From Streptomyces rubrogriseus (lineage in GTDB: Bacteria > Actinomycetota > Actinomycetes > Streptomycetales > Streptomycetaceae): a stretch of 64,000 nt of DNA. The notes beneath the pieces are model-generated. The model was not told the origin of the DNA. It made no database searches and saw only the letters and a program-made list of their open reading frames with translations. Below, in pieces: positions 35,423 through 45,193 of the stretch; the stretch's first letter is position 1, and every line of letters starts with the position of its first letter. Position numbers and translations under genes: made by a program. Where the stretch lies: NCBI RefSeq assembly GCF_027947575.1, contig NZ_CP116256.1:1116001-1180000 (forward strand). Direction: 5' to 3'.

Positions 35423-37684
35423 ATGCCCAACCAGCCCCCCGCGGCCCCCGGTGAGAGGCGGCTCGCCACCCTCGAAGGCGTCCTGGAGCGTGTCACGTAC
35501 GCCAACGAGGAGAACGGCTACACCGTCGCCCGCGTCGACACCGGCAGAGGCGCCGGCGACCTGCTGACCGTCGTCGGCGCGCTGCTCGGCGCGCAGGTGG
35601 GGGAGTCGCTGCGGATGGAGGGGCGCTGGGGGTCGCACCCCCAGTACGGCAAGCAGTTCCACGTGGAGAACTACACGACGCTGCTGCCCGCCACCGTGCA
35701 GGGCATCCGGCGTTATCTCGGGTCCGGGCTGGTCAAGGGGATCGGGCCGATCTTCGCCGACCGGATCACGCAGCACTTCGGGCTGGACACCCTCACCATC
35801 ATCGAGGCGGAGCCCAAGCGGCTCATCGAGGTGCCCGGTCTCGGGCCCAAGCGGACCAAGAAGATCGCCGACGCCTGGGAGGAGCAGAAGGCGATCAAGG
35901 AGGTCATGCTCTTCCTCCAGACGGTCGAGGTGTCCACCTCCATCGCGGTGCGGATCTACAAGAAGTACGGGGACGCGTCGATCTCCGTCGTGAAGAACCA
36001 GCCCTACCGGCTCGCCGCCGACGTGTGGGGCATCGGCTTCCTGACCGCCGACAAGATCGCCCAGTCCGTCGGGATCCCGCACGACAGCCCGGAGCGGGTG
36101 AAGGCCGGACTGCAGTACGCGCTGTCCCAGGCCACCGACCAGGGGCACTGCTACCTCCCCGAGGAGAAGCTGATCGCCGACGCGGTGAAGCTGCTCCAGG
36201 TGGACACCGGGCTCGTCATCGAGTGCCTGGGGGAGCTGGCCGCCGAGCCGGAGGGGCCGGACGAGGACCCCGGGGTCGTGCGGGAGAAGGTGCCGCACCC
36301 GGAGGGGGGTGAGCCGATCACCGCCGTCTACCTCGTGCCCTTCCACCGGGCCGAGCTGGCCCTGGCGGGGCAGCTGCGGCGTCTCCTGCACACCGACGAG
36401 GACCGGATGCCCGGCTTCCGGGAGGTGGCCTGGGACAAGGCGCTCGGGTGGCTGCGGCGGCGCACGGGCGCCGATCTCGCGCCCGAGCAGGAGGAGGCCG
36501 TCAAGCTCGCGCTCAGCGAGAAGGTCGCCGTGCTCACCGGCGGACCCGGCTGCGGCAAGTCCTTCACCGTGCGGTCCATCGTGGAGCTGGCGCGGGCCAA
36601 GAAGGCGAAGGTCGTGCTGGCCGCGCCCACCGGCCGGGCCGCCAAGCGGCTCGCCGAGCTGACCGGCGCCGAGGCGTCCACCGTGCACCGGCTGCTGGAG
36701 CTGAAGCCCGGCGGCGACGCCGCCTACGACCGGGAGCGGCCGCTCGACGCGGACCTGGTGGTGGTGGACGAGGCGTCGATGCTCGATCTGCTCCTCGCCA
36801 ACAAGCTCGCGAAAGCCGTCCCGCCCGGCGCCCACCTGCTGCTCGTCGGCGATGTCGACCAGTTGCCCAGCGTGGGGGCGGGGGAGGTGCTGAGGGACCT
36901 GCTGGCACCCGGCAGCCCGGTGCCCGCCGTCCGGCTCACCCGCGTCTTCCGGCAGGCACAGCAGTCCGGCGTCGTCACCAACGCGCACCGGATCAACGCC
37001 GGGCAGCACCCGGTCACCGACGGGATGAAGGACTTCTTCCTCTTCGTCGAGGACGACACGGAGGAGGCCGGGCGGCTCACGGTGGACGTCGCCGCGCGGC
37101 GCATCCCCGCGAAGTTCGGGCTCGACCCGCGCCGGGACGTGCAGGTGCTGGCGCCCATGCACCGGGGACCCGCCGGGGCCGGGACGCTGAACGGGCTGCT
37201 CCAGCAGGCCGTCACCCCGGGGCGCCCGGACGTGCCGGAGAAGCGGTTCGGCGGCCGGGTCTTCCGGGTCGGCGACAAGGTCACCCAGATCCGCAACAAT
37301 TACGAGAAGGGCGAGAACGGCGTCTTCAACGGCACCGTGGGCGTCGTCACCTCGCTCGACCCGGTCGAACAGCGCCTCACCGTGCTGACGGACGAGGACG
37401 AGGAGGTGCCGTACGACTTCGACGAACTCGACGAACTGGCCCACGCGTACGCGGTCACCATCCACCGGTCCCAGGGGAGCGAGTATCCGGCCGTCGTGAT
37501 CCCCGTGACGACCGGGGCGTGGATGATGCTCCAGCGGAACCTGCTGTACACGGCGGTCACCCGGGCGAAACGGCTGGTCGTCCTCGTCGGGTCGCGCAAG
37601 GCGATCGGGCAGGCGGTGCGGACGGTGTCGGCCGGCAGGCGGTGCACGGCGCTCGACTTCCGGCTGACGGGGCCTCGAACCTGA
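35423..37684 (+). CDS. RecD2-type ATP-dependent DNA helicase (SF1B)
   Basis: 753 residues. The layout is an N-terminal OB-like region, a helix-hairpin-helix stretch (IEVPGLGPKRTKKIADAW, about 133-150), then SF1 motor domains. Walker A is GGPGCGKS (K379) and motif II is VVVDEAS (D449, E450). GDVDQLPSVGAGEVL (motif III) and VTIHRSQGSEYPAVVIP plus LLYTAVTRAK near the end (motifs V and VI) complete the set. RecD2 proteins unwind 5'-3' and act in repair outside RecBCD. It starts at ATG 35423. No helicase partners are nearby. Confidence 0.92.
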   Translation: MPNQPPAAPGERRLATLEGVLERVTYANEENGYTVARVDTGRGAGDLLTVVGALLGAQVGESLRMEGRWGSHPQYGKQFHVENYTTLLPATVQGIRRYLGSGLVKGIGPIFADRITQHFGLDTLTIIEAEPKRLIEVPGLGPKRTKKIADAWEEQKAIKEVMLFLQTVEVSTSIAVRIYKKYGDASISVVKNQPYRLAADVWGIGFLTADKIAQSVGIPHDSPERVKAGLQYALSQATDQGHCYLPEEKLIADAVKLLQVDTGLVIECLGELAAEPEGPDEDPGVVREKVPHPEGGEPITAVYLVPFHRAELALAGQLRRLLHTDEDRMPGFREVAWDKALGWLRRRTGADLAPEQEEAVKLALSEKVAVLTGGPGCGKSFTVRSIVELARAKKAKVVLAAPTGRAAKRLAELTGAEASTVHRLLELKPGGDAAYDRERPLDADLVVVDEASMLDLLLANKLAKAVPPGAHLLLVGDVDQLPSVGAGEVLRDLLAPGSPVPAVRLTRVFRQAQQSGVVTNAHRINAGQHPVTDGMKDFFLFVEDDTEEAGRLTVDVAARRIPAKFGLDPRRDVQVLAPMHRGPAGAGTLNGLLQQAVTPGRPDVPEKRFGGRVFRVGDKVTQIRNNYEKGENGVFNGTVGVVTSLDPVEQRLTVLTDEDEEVPYDFDELDELAHAYAVTIHRSQGSEYPAVVIPVTTGAWMMLQRNLLYTAVTRAKRLVVLVGSRKAIGQAVRTVSAGRRCTALDFRLTGPRT

Positions 37685-37921
37685 AACCTTCCGGTAAACC
37701 TCCCGGACCGTGTGAAAAAAATGATCGATCAAACGAGTCGGAAAGGTCACACAGCACTTCCGGATGAGCCCCGGAGGGGGCAGGATGAGGAAGTTGGCGG
37801 CACTGAGTGCCGCCAATAGGCCCGATGGTCGACCCCGAGTGCACTCTCCTGAGCCAAGTGGGGGATGGTAGAGACAGTCAGGGCACCTCGAAGATGAGGC
37901 ACTACGTCGGTGAGGGAAGAC
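37685..37921. promoter_or_regulatory. Citrate synthase upstream region
   Basis: A 237-bp gap, locally AT-richer than its surroundings. It contains the perfect palindrome TGATCGATCA (37722-37731), flanked at distance by GTGTGA and TCACAC. No confident -35/-10 pair was found. Any of these could serve control of citrate synthase. Confidence 0.35.
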
Positions 37922-39211
37922 GTGAGCGACAACTCTGTAGTACTGCGGTACGGCGACGGCGAGTACACCTACCCGGTGATCGACAGCACCGTCGGTGACA
38001 AGGGCTTCGACATCGGGAAGCTCCGCGCCCAGACCGGTCTGGTGACGCTGGACAGCGGTTACGGCAACACCGCCGCCTACAAATCCGCCATTACCTATCT
38101 GGACGGCGAAGCCGGCATCCTCCGGTACCGCGGCTACCCGATCGAGCAGCTGGCCGAGCGCTCCTCCTTCGTGGAGGTGGCCTACCTGCTGATCAACGGC
38201 GAGCTGCCGACGGTCGACGAGCTGTCCGCGTTCAAGGGCGAGATCACGCAGCACACCCTGCTGCACGAGGACGTCAAGAACTTCTACAAGGGCTTCCCGC
38301 GCGACGCCCACCCGATGGCCATGCTGTCGTCGGTGGTCTCGGCGCTGTCCACCTTCTACCAGGACAGCCACAACCCGTTCGACGAGCGTCAGCGCAACCT
38401 CTCCACGATCCGGCTGCTCGCGAAGCTTCCGACGATCGCGGCGTACGCGTACAAGAAGTCGATCGGCCACCCGTTCGTCTACCCGGCCAACAACCTCGGC
38501 TACGTCGAGAACTTCCTGCGCATGACCTTCTCGGTCCCGGCGCAGGAGTACGAGCTGGACCCGACGGTCGTCGCGGCCCTCGACAAGCTGCTGATCCTGC
38601 ACGCGGACCACGAGCAGAACTGCTCGACCTCCACGGTCCGCCTGGTCGGCTCCTCGCAGGCGAACATGTTCGCCTCGATCTCCGCCGGCATCAACGCCCT
38701 GTGGGGCCCGCTGCACGGCGGCGCCAACCAGTCGGTGCTGGAGATGCTGGAAGGCATCCGCGACGCGGGCGGCGACGTCGACTCCTTCATCCGCAAGGTG
38801 AAGAACAAGGAGGACGGCGTCCGCCTGATGGGCTTCGGCCACCGGGTCTACAAGAACTTCGACCCGCGCGCCAAGATCATCAAGGCCGCCGCGCACGACG
38901 TGCTCTCCGCGCTCGGCAAGTCCGACGAGCTGCTGGACATCGCGCTGAAGCTGGAGGAGCACGCGCTCTCCGACGACTACTTCGTCTCGCGCAGCCTCTA
39001 CCCGAACGTCGACTTCTACACCGGTCTGATCTACCGGGCCATGGGCTTCCCGACCGAGATGTTCACGGTCCTGTTCGCCCTCGGCCGGCTGCCGGGCTGG
39101 ATCGCCCAGTGGCACGAGATGATCAAGGAGCCGGGTTCCCGCATCGGCCGCCCGCGCCAGATCTACACGGGCGTCGTCGAGCGCGACTTCGTCCCCGTCG
39201 AGGAGCGCTGA
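37922..39211 (+). CDS. gltA: Citrate synthase
   Basis: 429 residues, the length of hexameric type II citrate synthases; condenses acetyl-CoA and oxaloacetate at the entry to the TCA cycle. The catalytic triad is visible: H265 in PLHGGANQ, H307 in GFGHRVYKN and D364 in YPNVDFYTG. The GTG at 37922 has GAGGGAAG just upstream. A strong terminator follows. In Streptomyces the gene is often called citA, and its loss affects development. Confidence 0.95.
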   Translation: MSDNSVVLRYGDGEYTYPVIDSTVGDKGFDIGKLRAQTGLVTLDSGYGNTAAYKSAITYLDGEAGILRYRGYPIEQLAERSSFVEVAYLLINGELPTVDELSAFKGEITQHTLLHEDVKNFYKGFPRDAHPMAMLSSVVSALSTFYQDSHNPFDERQRNLSTIRLLAKLPTIAAYAYKKSIGHPFVYPANNLGYVENFLRMTFSVPAQEYELDPTVVAALDKLLILHADHEQNCSTSTVRLVGSSQANMFASISAGINALWGPLHGGANQSVLEMLEGIRDAGGDVDSFIRKVKNKEDGVRLMGFGHRVYKNFDPRAKIIKAAAHDVLSALGKSDELLDIALKLEEHALSDDYFVSRSLYPNVDFYTGLIYRAMGFPTEMFTVLFALGRLPGWIAQWHEMIKEPGSRIGRPRQIYTGVVERDFVPVEER

Positions 39212-39242
39212 GCCGCACGGCACCCCCGCAGCGCGTCTGGTG

Positions 39243-39276
39243 AGTCCCGTACCGCCCCGAGTGGTACGGGACTTTT
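39243..39276 (+). terminator. Rho-independent terminator of citrate synthase
   Basis: AGTCCCGTACC and GGTACGGGACT form an 11-bp stem with a 9-nt loop, followed by TTTT. It is 32 bp after the stop codon. Confidence 0.9.
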
Positions 39277-39885
39277 CCGTGCCGTGGCATGTCGCCTGAA
39301 CGGACCCGGACCCGGACACCGGACAGCAGAAGGCGCCCTGGCGCCGGTCCCCCCACGGGCCGACGATCCAGGGCGCCTTCCCATGTCCCGGTGCGGATTC
39401 CCCCCACGGGATCCGGCCGGGCGTCTGTGAGGACAGCGCCTGAATTCGCTGTGTCGTGCTGGTGCTGCTGGTCGTACTGGTGGTGCTTGCCGCGCGGTCT
39501 GCCGGGACAGCGCACGACCGGGAGGGCCGCTCAAAGCTTCCCGGTGTACGTGTCCCGGCAACGCAGCTCTGGGAAAGTCCCCCAAGACATCCCCAGATGC
39601 CAGGTGGCGCCCCCCAAGACGCTGCCTGACATCGCCAACTTAGACCTTCGAACCCCTTCGATGGTTACGTTCGCATCACTGTGATCTGCGTCTCTTGCAT
39701 ATGTCCGTTAGGTGCGCAAGAGCCCCGTACGTCGCACGGGCCTCAAGCGTAAGGAAGATGCGCGAGCCTTGTGAAGAGCTTATGTGAGGTGCGTGCCGGA
39801 CTCCAGAGGCGCAGCCCCACGACCTGCATGAAATGCGGACCAGTCGTCGCGGCTCGTCCGCCCCCCTGTCACGGCCCGGCGGCGC
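39277..39885. other. Non-coding stretch with strong secondary structure
   Basis: About 600 bp without a convincing gene. GAAGGCGCCCTGG (39329-39341) and CCAGGGCGCCTTC (39368-39380) form a perfect 13-bp stem. The loop can fold further (CGGTCC with GGGCCG around CCCCAC). The CCCCCCACGGG in the loop recurs at about 39404. A hydrophobic-coding GTGCTGGTG-type microsatellite lies near 39450-39490, and a stretch of lower GC runs 39640-39720. It could hold an untranslated RNA or a lost gene. Confidence 0.45.
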
Positions 39886-40926
39886 CTACGCGGTCGCGGT
39901 CAGTGGCTCGGGGTGCGCCGCCACGTAGTCGCAGGCCGCTTCGGAGAAGGCGCGTATGCGGTTGTTGTCCGCCGCGGCGAGCCAGACCAGGCGCCACTCG
40001 TATGCCGGGGCGCCCTCGACCGGGACGAACGCCACGTCGGGGCGGGCGTCGTACACACTCGCGTGGGTCGGGACGGGGAAGACCCCGTGGCCCGCGCCGA
40101 CCAGCGCCCACATCTCCTGGACACTGCCGAATTCCGTGCTCCTCACGGCCGCCCGGCCCCCCGGCGCTCCACCCAGGGGGAACGACGGCGCATCCGCCTG
40201 CCGCCCGGCGAACAGCTGCTCCGCGCCCTCGGGAGCGCGCCACCGGGCCGGCTGCCCGGGGGCGGTCCTCCCGGCCGCCTGCCCGGGAGTTGAGGTCCCC
40301 ACCGCCCCTTCCGAAGACGCCCGCGGCCGCAGCACCTCGTACCGCGCGAGTTCCGCCACGTCCACCGCCTCCCGCCGCGCCAGTGGATGCCGTGCCGAGA
40401 CGGCGAGCATCGGCGCCTCCCGGAACAGCACCGGGCCCGCGCTGTGCTCCGGTGCGAGCGCCGAGACCGGAGCCGCGAAGTTGTCGATGAGCAGGACGTC
40501 GATCACGTCGTCGCGCAGTGGCGCCGTCCCGTCCGTGAAACGGCTCTCGTGCAGCCGTACCTCGCATCCCGGATGCCGGGTCCGCAGCAGCTCCGCCGCG
40601 CGCACCACGAACTCCGCGGTGGCCGTCCCCAGGAACCCGACCCGCAGTACTCCGTCCACGCCCCGGCCCGAGGCCATGGCTCGCCCGAAGGCGTCCAGGA
40701 CCGCCTGGTGCGCGGGCTTCAGATCCTCGAAGAGGCGCCGTCCGATCGCGGTGAAAGCCACCCGCCGGCTGGTCCGCTCGAAGAGGGCCGCGCCGACCGA
40801 CCGCTCCAGCTTCTGGACCGTCTTGCTGACCATGGCCACCGAGACGTGCAGCCGCTCGGCACTGCGCCCGAAGTGGAGTTCCTCGCCGACCGTCAGAAAG
40901 ATCTCGATCTCACGCCGCTCCACCAC
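39886..40926 (-). CDS. LysR-family regulator with an insertion in the effector domain
   Basis: About 346 residues, longer than the usual ~300. The DNA-binding head is IEIFLTVGEELHFGRSAERLHVSVAMVSKTVQKLE. The effector domain is interrupted around residues 195-250 by a Pro/Gly/Ala-rich stretch (SSEGAVGTSTPGQAAGRTAP) not typical of LysR proteins. Start at one of two adjacent GTG codons (40926/40923), without a strong ribosome site. It is divergent from the NmrA-like oxidoreductase (132 bp gap), which it probably regulates. Confidence 0.85.
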   Translation of the reverse strand: MVERREIEIFLTVGEELHFGRSAERLHVSVAMVSKTVQKLERSVGAALFERTSRRVAFTAIGRRLFEDLKPAHQAVLDAFGRAMASGRGVDGVLRVGFLGTATAEFVVRAAELLRTRHPGCEVRLHESRFTDGTAPLRDDVIDVLLIDNFAAPVSALAPEHSAGPVLFREAPMLAVSARHPLARREAVDVAELARYEVLRPRASSEGAVGTSTPGQAAGRTAPGQPARWRAPEGAEQLFAGRQADAPSFPLGGAPGGRAAVRSTEFGSVQEMWALVGAGHGVFPVPTHASVYDARPDVAFVPVEGAPAYEWRLVWLAAADNNRIRAFSEAACDYVAAHPEPLTATA

Positions 40927-41058
40927 GCCCCCAACCGTCAACCCACGGGTCAACGATCCTTGCACGATTGCCAATTGATGGCGATCCCCGGGCGGCCGAA
41001 GCTGGCAGCACACCGCAGGAACGCGGTCTCCAAGCGCCACCCACGAAAGGCGATCACC

Positions 41059-41898
41059 ATGACGTCCCCCGCACTCACCCTGGTCCTGGGCGGAACCGGA
41101 AAGACCGGACGCCGTGTCGTGCGCCGGCTGACCGGGAGCGGCCACGTGGTCCGGATCGGCTCACGGACCGGCGGAATCCCCTTCGACTGGAACGACTCCA
41201 CGACCTGGCAGCCCGCCCTGACCGGCGTGGACGCCGTCTACGTCTCCTACCAGCCGGACCTCGCCGTGCCCGGCGCCCCCGAGGCGATCGGCGCCTTCGC
41301 CGAGCTGGCCGTACGGTCCGGAGCGCGCCGCCTCGTGCTGCTGTCCGGGCGCGGCGAGCCGGAGGCCGAGGCGTGCGAGAAGGCGCTGGCGGCTTCGGGT
41401 GCGGAATGGACGGTCCTGCGTGCCTCGTTCTTCGCCCAGAACTTCAGCGAGGGCGACTTCCTCGGTCCGGTCCTCGACGGGGAACTCGCGCTGCCGGTCG
41501 GGGACGTCGAGGAACCGTTCGTCGACGCCGACGACATCGCCGAGGTCGCCGCCACCGTCCTGGCCGAAGGCGGCCACGCCGGCCGCACCTACGACCTGAC
41601 CGGGCCCCGGCTGCTCACCTTCGCGCAGGCCACGGCCGCGATCGGCGCGGCGACCGGCCGCGAGATCGGCTACGTCACCGTCCCCGCCGAGGCCTACGCG
41701 GCCGAACTCGCCGCGCACGGCGTCCCGGCCGCCGTCACCGACCTGCTGACCTACCTGTTCACGAGCGTCCTCGACGGCCGCAACGCCCATCTCGGAGACG
41801 GCGTCCGGCAGGTCCTCGGCCGGCCGGCCCGCGACTTCACCGACCACGTCGCCGAGGCCGCGGCCACCGGCGTCTGGACCCCCGGGGCCGCCTCGTGA
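41059..41898 (+). CDS. NmrA-like NAD(P)-binding oxidoreductase/epimerase-type protein
   Basis: A 279-residue atypical SDR. The Rossmann glycine motif is LVLGGTGKTGRRVVRRL (about 8-24). The active-site Tyr-Lys of classical SDRs is not evident, as in NmrA/HSCARG-type proteins that sense NADP or act as reductases (phrases VLRASFFAQNFSEG and PFVDADDIAEVAATVL are typical). GAAAGG precedes the ATG. Its stop overlaps the DUF1772 gene (GTGA). Controlled probably by the divergent LysR protein. Confidence 0.88.
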   Translation: MTSPALTLVLGGTGKTGRRVVRRLTGSGHVVRIGSRTGGIPFDWNDSTTWQPALTGVDAVYVSYQPDLAVPGAPEAIGAFAELAVRSGARRLVLLSGRGEPEAEACEKALAASGAEWTVLRASFFAQNFSEGDFLGPVLDGELALPVGDVEEPFVDADDIAEVAATVLAEGGHAGRTYDLTGPRLLTFAQATAAIGAATGREIGYVTVPAEAYAAELAAHGVPAAVTDLLTYLFTSVLDGRNAHLGDGVRQVLGRPARDFTDHVAEAAATGVWTPGAAS

Positions 41899-42494
41899 AG
41901 ACCACGCAGACCGGCACCCTGCTCGCCTCCGTCATCTCCTCCGGCCTGATGGCGGGGCTCTTCGCGGCCTTCGCCTACTCCGTGATGCCGGGGCTGCGCG
42001 GTACGTCCGACCACACGTTCGTCGCGACGATGCAGGGCATCAACAAGGCGATCCTCAACCCCGTGTTCATGCTTCCGTTCATGGGGACGATCCCGCTGAT
42101 CGCGCTGGCGGTGTTCCTCGCCCGGCGCGGCCACGGACGGCCCGCGCTGCCCTGGCTCGTCGCCGCGCTCGTGCTGTACCTGGTCGCGTTCGCGGTGACC
42201 GTCGCGGCCAACGTCCCGCTCAACGACCAGCTGGAGCGGGCCGGCGCGCCGGACTCCATCGGTGACCTGGCCGCCGTCCGCGAACGGTTCGAGGCGGCCT
42301 GGGTCACCTGGAACATCGTGCGCGCGCTGCTGCACACGGCGGCCTTCGCCTGCCTGGCCTGGGCCCTGGTCCTGTACGGCGCGGACCGGTTCCGCACCGA
42401 CCGGGCGGCGGCGCCCACCTCCGGCATGTCGCCGGCGTACGGGTACGGCGCCGGTCACGAGCGGCCCTTCACGGCCGGGGCGAGCAGCCCGTGA
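41895..42494 (+). CDS. DUF1772 (anthrone oxygenase-like) membrane protein
   Basis: 199 residues with four predicted membrane helices (about 9-28, 55-75, 82-105, 140-160) and the DUF1772 pattern NVPLNDQLE...RFEAAWVTWNIVRALLHTAAF. The family includes anthrone oxygenases, which oxidise polyketide anthrones without a cofactor, but many members have unknown roles. It is translationally coupled to the NmrA-like gene, suggesting joint handling of a reactive or aromatic compound (inference). Confidence 0.83.
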   Translation: MKTTQTGTLLASVISSGLMAGLFAAFAYSVMPGLRGTSDHTFVATMQGINKAILNPVFMLPFMGTIPLIALAVFLARRGHGRPALPWLVAALVLYLVAFAVTVAANVPLNDQLERAGAPDSIGDLAAVRERFEAAWVTWNIVRALLHTAAFACLAWALVLYGADRFRTDRAAAPTSGMSPAYGYGAGHERPFTAGASSP

Positions 42495-42544
42495 TCAGGG
42501 GTGCGGCGGCCCGGTCGACGGCCGGTGCGGGGACCGGTGCGGGG

Positions 42545-44827
42545 CTATCGGAAGGCGCGCAGCCGGAGGCTGTTGGTGACCACGAAGACCGAGGAGAAGG
42601 CCATCGCCGCCCCCGCGATCATCGGGTTCAGCAGCCCGGCGGCGGCCAGCGGCAGCGCGGCCACGTTGTAGCCGAAGGCCCACACGAGATTGCCCTTGAT
42701 CGTGGTCAGGGTGCGCCGGGAGAGCCGGATCGCGTCCGCCGCCACCCGCAGGTCCCCGCGCACCAGCGTCAGGTCGCCCGCCTCGATCGCCGCGTCCGTC
42801 CCCGTACCCATCGCCAGGCCCAGATTGGCGGTGGCGAGGGCGGCCGCGTCGTTGACGCCGTCGCCGACCATGGCGACCGTACGGCCCTCGGCCCGCAGCC
42901 GCTCCACCACCGCGACCTTGTCCTCGGGCAGCACCTCGGCGATCACCTCGTCGATGCCGACGGCCGCCGCGACCGACTCGGCCACCCGGCGGTTGTCGCC
43001 GGTCAGCAGGACCGGGGTCAGACCCAGCCGGCGCAGCCCGGCCACCGCCTCGGCGCTGGTCTCCTTGACCGCGTCCGCCACGGCGAGGACCCCGCGCGCC
43101 GCGCCGTCCCAGCCGACGACGACGGCCGTACGGCCCCGCTGCTCGGCCTCGTCCCTGGCCCGGGACACCTCGGGCGGCAGGGTGTCGTGGAGGCGCCCCA
43201 CGGCCACCTCACGGCCCGCCACGCGGGCGCGTGCGCCGCGCCCGGGAACGTTCTCGAAGTCCTCGACGCCCGGCAGCGTGCCGAGCCGTTCCTCGGCGCC
43301 GGCGGCGATCGCGCGGGCCACCGGGTGCTCGGAGGCGTGCTCGACGGCGCCCGCGAGCCGCAGCAGCTCCTCCTCGTCGGTGCCCTCGGCGGCGTACACC
43401 TCGTGCAGGGTCATGCGGCCGGTGGTGACGGTGCCGGTCTTGTCCAGGACGATCGTGTCGACGCGCCGCGTGGACTCCAGCACCTCCGGGCCCTTGATGA
43501 GGATGCCGAGCTGGGCGCCGCGACCGGTGCCGACCAGCAGCGCCGTCGGGGTGGCCAGGCCCAGCGCGCACGGGCAGGCGATGATCAGGACGGCGACGGC
43601 CGCGGTGAACGCGGCGACCGTGTCACCGGTGGCACCGAGCCAGCCGCCGAAGGTGGCGAACGCGATCAGCAGCACCACGGGGACGAAGACCCCCGAGATC
43701 CGGTCGGCGAGCCGCTGCACCTGCGCCTTGCCGCTCTGCGCGTCCTCCACCAGCTTCGCCATCCGCGCCAGCTGCGTGTCCGCGCCCACCCGGGTCGCCT
43801 CGACCACCAGCCGGCCCCCGGCGTTGACCGTGGCGCCGGTGACGGTGTCGCCGACGGCGACGTCCACCGGCACGGACTCGCCGGTCAGCAGTGAGGCGTC
43901 CACGGCCGAGGCGCCCTCGGCCACCGTGCCGTCGGTGGCGATCTTCTCGCCGGGGCGTACGACGAACCGGTCGCCCACGGCCAGCCGGGCCACCGGTATC
44001 CGCACCTCGCGCCCGTCCCGCAGCACGCCGACGTCCTTCGCGCCCAGCTCCATCAGCGCCCGCAGGGCAGCCCCGGCGCGGCGCTTGGAGCGGGCCTCCA
44101 GCCAGCGGCCGAGGAGGAGGAAGGCGGTGACTCCGGCGGCGGCCTCCAGGTAGATCGCGGAGGCGCCGTCGGCGCGGGAGACGGTGAGGTCGAAGCCGTG
44201 CCGCATGCCCGGCATGCCCGCGTCCCCGAAGAACAGCGCCCACAGGGACCAGCCGAACGCCGCCAGCGTGCCGAGCGAGACCAGCGTGTCCATGGTGGCC
44301 GCGCCGTGCCGCAGGCCCGTCCAGGCGGCACGGTGGAAGGGCAGCCCGCCCCAGACCACGACGGGCGCGGCCAGGGTGAGCGAGAGCCACTGCCAGTTGT
44401 CGAACTGGAGCGCCGGGACCATCGCGAGCAGCACGACTGGGGCGGCGAGGAGGACGGAGACCAGCAGGCGCTGACGCAGGGCCGACAGTTCCGGGTCGCT
44501 CTCGCCGTCCCCGGTGCCGCGCTCCCCGGCACCGGCCTCGTCGGCGGGCTCCGGTGGCGGCGCGGGCTCCTCGGCCGTGTACCCGGTCTTCACGACGGTG
44601 GCGATCAGGTCGGCGACCCCGGTGGTCGCCGGGTAGCTGACCCGGGCCTTCTCCGTCGCGTAGTTCACCGTGGCGGTGACACCGTCCATGCGGTTGAGCT
44701 TCTTCTCGACACGGGCCGCGCAGGAGGCGCAGGTCATCCCGCCGATGAGCAGCTCGACCTCGGCGACGCCGGGATCGGGCCCGGTGGCCGTCGTGGTGGT
44801 GCGCGTGTCCGCGGTGGTGCTGGTCAT
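42545..44827 (-). CDS. copA: Copper-exporting P1B-type ATPase
   Basis: 760 residues. One N-terminal heavy-metal domain carries GMTCASCAA (C33, C36). Eight membrane helices include the CPC metal site (418-420). Further motifs: actuator loop TGES (315-318), phosphorylation site DKTGT (D462), the P1B HP dipeptide (H500-P501) and hinge GDGVND (654-659). CPC plus the N-terminal CxxC domain indicates Cu(I) export. It lies 35 bp after the CopZ chaperone gene in one operon behind a CsoR-type palindrome. Confidence 0.95.
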   Translation of the reverse strand: MTSTTADTRTTTTATGPDPGVAEVELLIGGMTCASCAARVEKKLNRMDGVTATVNYATEKARVSYPATTGVADLIATVVKTGYTAEEPAPPPEPADEAGAGERGTGDGESDPELSALRQRLLVSVLLAAPVVLLAMVPALQFDNWQWLSLTLAAPVVVWGGLPFHRAAWTGLRHGAATMDTLVSLGTLAAFGWSLWALFFGDAGMPGMRHGFDLTVSRADGASAIYLEAAAGVTAFLLLGRWLEARSKRRAGAALRALMELGAKDVGVLRDGREVRIPVARLAVGDRFVVRPGEKIATDGTVAEGASAVDASLLTGESVPVDVAVGDTVTGATVNAGGRLVVEATRVGADTQLARMAKLVEDAQSGKAQVQRLADRISGVFVPVVLLIAFATFGGWLGATGDTVAAFTAAVAVLIIACPCALGLATPTALLVGTGRGAQLGILIKGPEVLESTRRVDTIVLDKTGTVTTGRMTLHEVYAAEGTDEEELLRLAGAVEHASEHPVARAIAAGAEERLGTLPGVEDFENVPGRGARARVAGREVAVGRLHDTLPPEVSRARDEAEQRGRTAVVVGWDGAARGVLAVADAVKETSAEAVAGLRRLGLTPVLLTGDNRRVAESVAAAVGIDEVIAEVLPEDKVAVVERLRAEGRTVAMVGDGVNDAAALATANLGLAMGTGTDAAIEAGDLTLVRGDLRVAADAIRLSRRTLTTIKGNLVWAFGYNVAALPLAAAGLLNPMIAGAAMAFSSVFVVTNSLRLRAFR

Positions 44828-44862
44828 GGTCCGGACTCCAGAACGGGGTGGGTGCGCCGGTC

Positions 44863-45105
44863 TCAGACCCGGCCGACGAGCTCGAAGCCCGCCTCGTCCA
44901 CGGCGGCGCGTACGGCGGCGTCGTCCAGGGGCGCCCCGGAGACGACGGTGACCTCGCCGGTGGCGGCGACGGCCTGTACGGAGGCGACGCCCGCGATCTC
45001 GGAGATCTCGCCGGAGACGGCGCCCTCGCAGTGGCCGCAGCTCATTCCGCTCACCTTGTAGACGGTGGTGACGGAGTCCTGGGTGGTGTCGGTCTGGGCG
45101 GTCAT
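44863..45105 (-). CDS. copZ: Copper chaperone (heavy-metal-associated domain)
   Basis: 80 residues, a single HMA ferredoxin-like domain with the Cu(I) motif MSCGHC followed by EGAV. It delivers Cu(I) to the CopA ATPase encoded immediately downstream. Expression is probably repressed by a CsoR-type regulator acting at the palindrome 74-88 bp upstream. No csoR gene lies in this window, so the regulator must act in trans. Confidence 0.93.
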   Translation of the reverse strand: MTAQTDTTQDSVTTVYKVSGMSCGHCEGAVSGEISEIAGVASVQAVAATGEVTVVSGAPLDDAAVRAAVDEAGFELVGRV

Positions 45106-45178
45106 GTCGTTACTCCTCGTCGGGGGTGTGCACAGGGCGGGTACCCGTGGTCCGGTCCCGGACCACTCACCCCCACCT

Positions 45179-45193
45179 TACCCCTAGGGGGTA
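45179..45193. promoter_or_regulatory. CsoR-type copper operator upstream of copZ-copA
   Basis: TACCCCTAGGGGGTA is a near-perfect G-tract palindrome of the form bound by the copper repressor CsoR. A TATA-rich flank (GGGTATAAAGG) suggests it overlaps the copZ -10/-35 region. It also covers the stop codon (45184-45186) of the upstream acetyltransferase gene on the same strand. Confidence 0.75.

Noticed and set aside
37711..37760. TGTGA...TCACA words before citrate synthase as a CRP-type site
   Set aside because: The half-sites are ~30 bp apart instead of the 6-bp spacing needed for CRP-family dimers.
34646..39319. A 1557-codon open frame on the minus strand
   Set aside because: It lies opposite the RecD2 helicase and citrate synthase genes. 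Its product is Gly/Val/Arg/Asp low-complexity, as produced by the complementary frame of GC-rich genes, and it has no domain.
39123..39515. Minus-strand frame with a His/Gln-rich stretch (KHHQYDQQHQHD)
   Set aside because: Poor codon pattern, no ribosome site, and it runs across the citrate synthase terminator and gene. The His/Gln run is the complement of a CTGGTG-type microsatellite.
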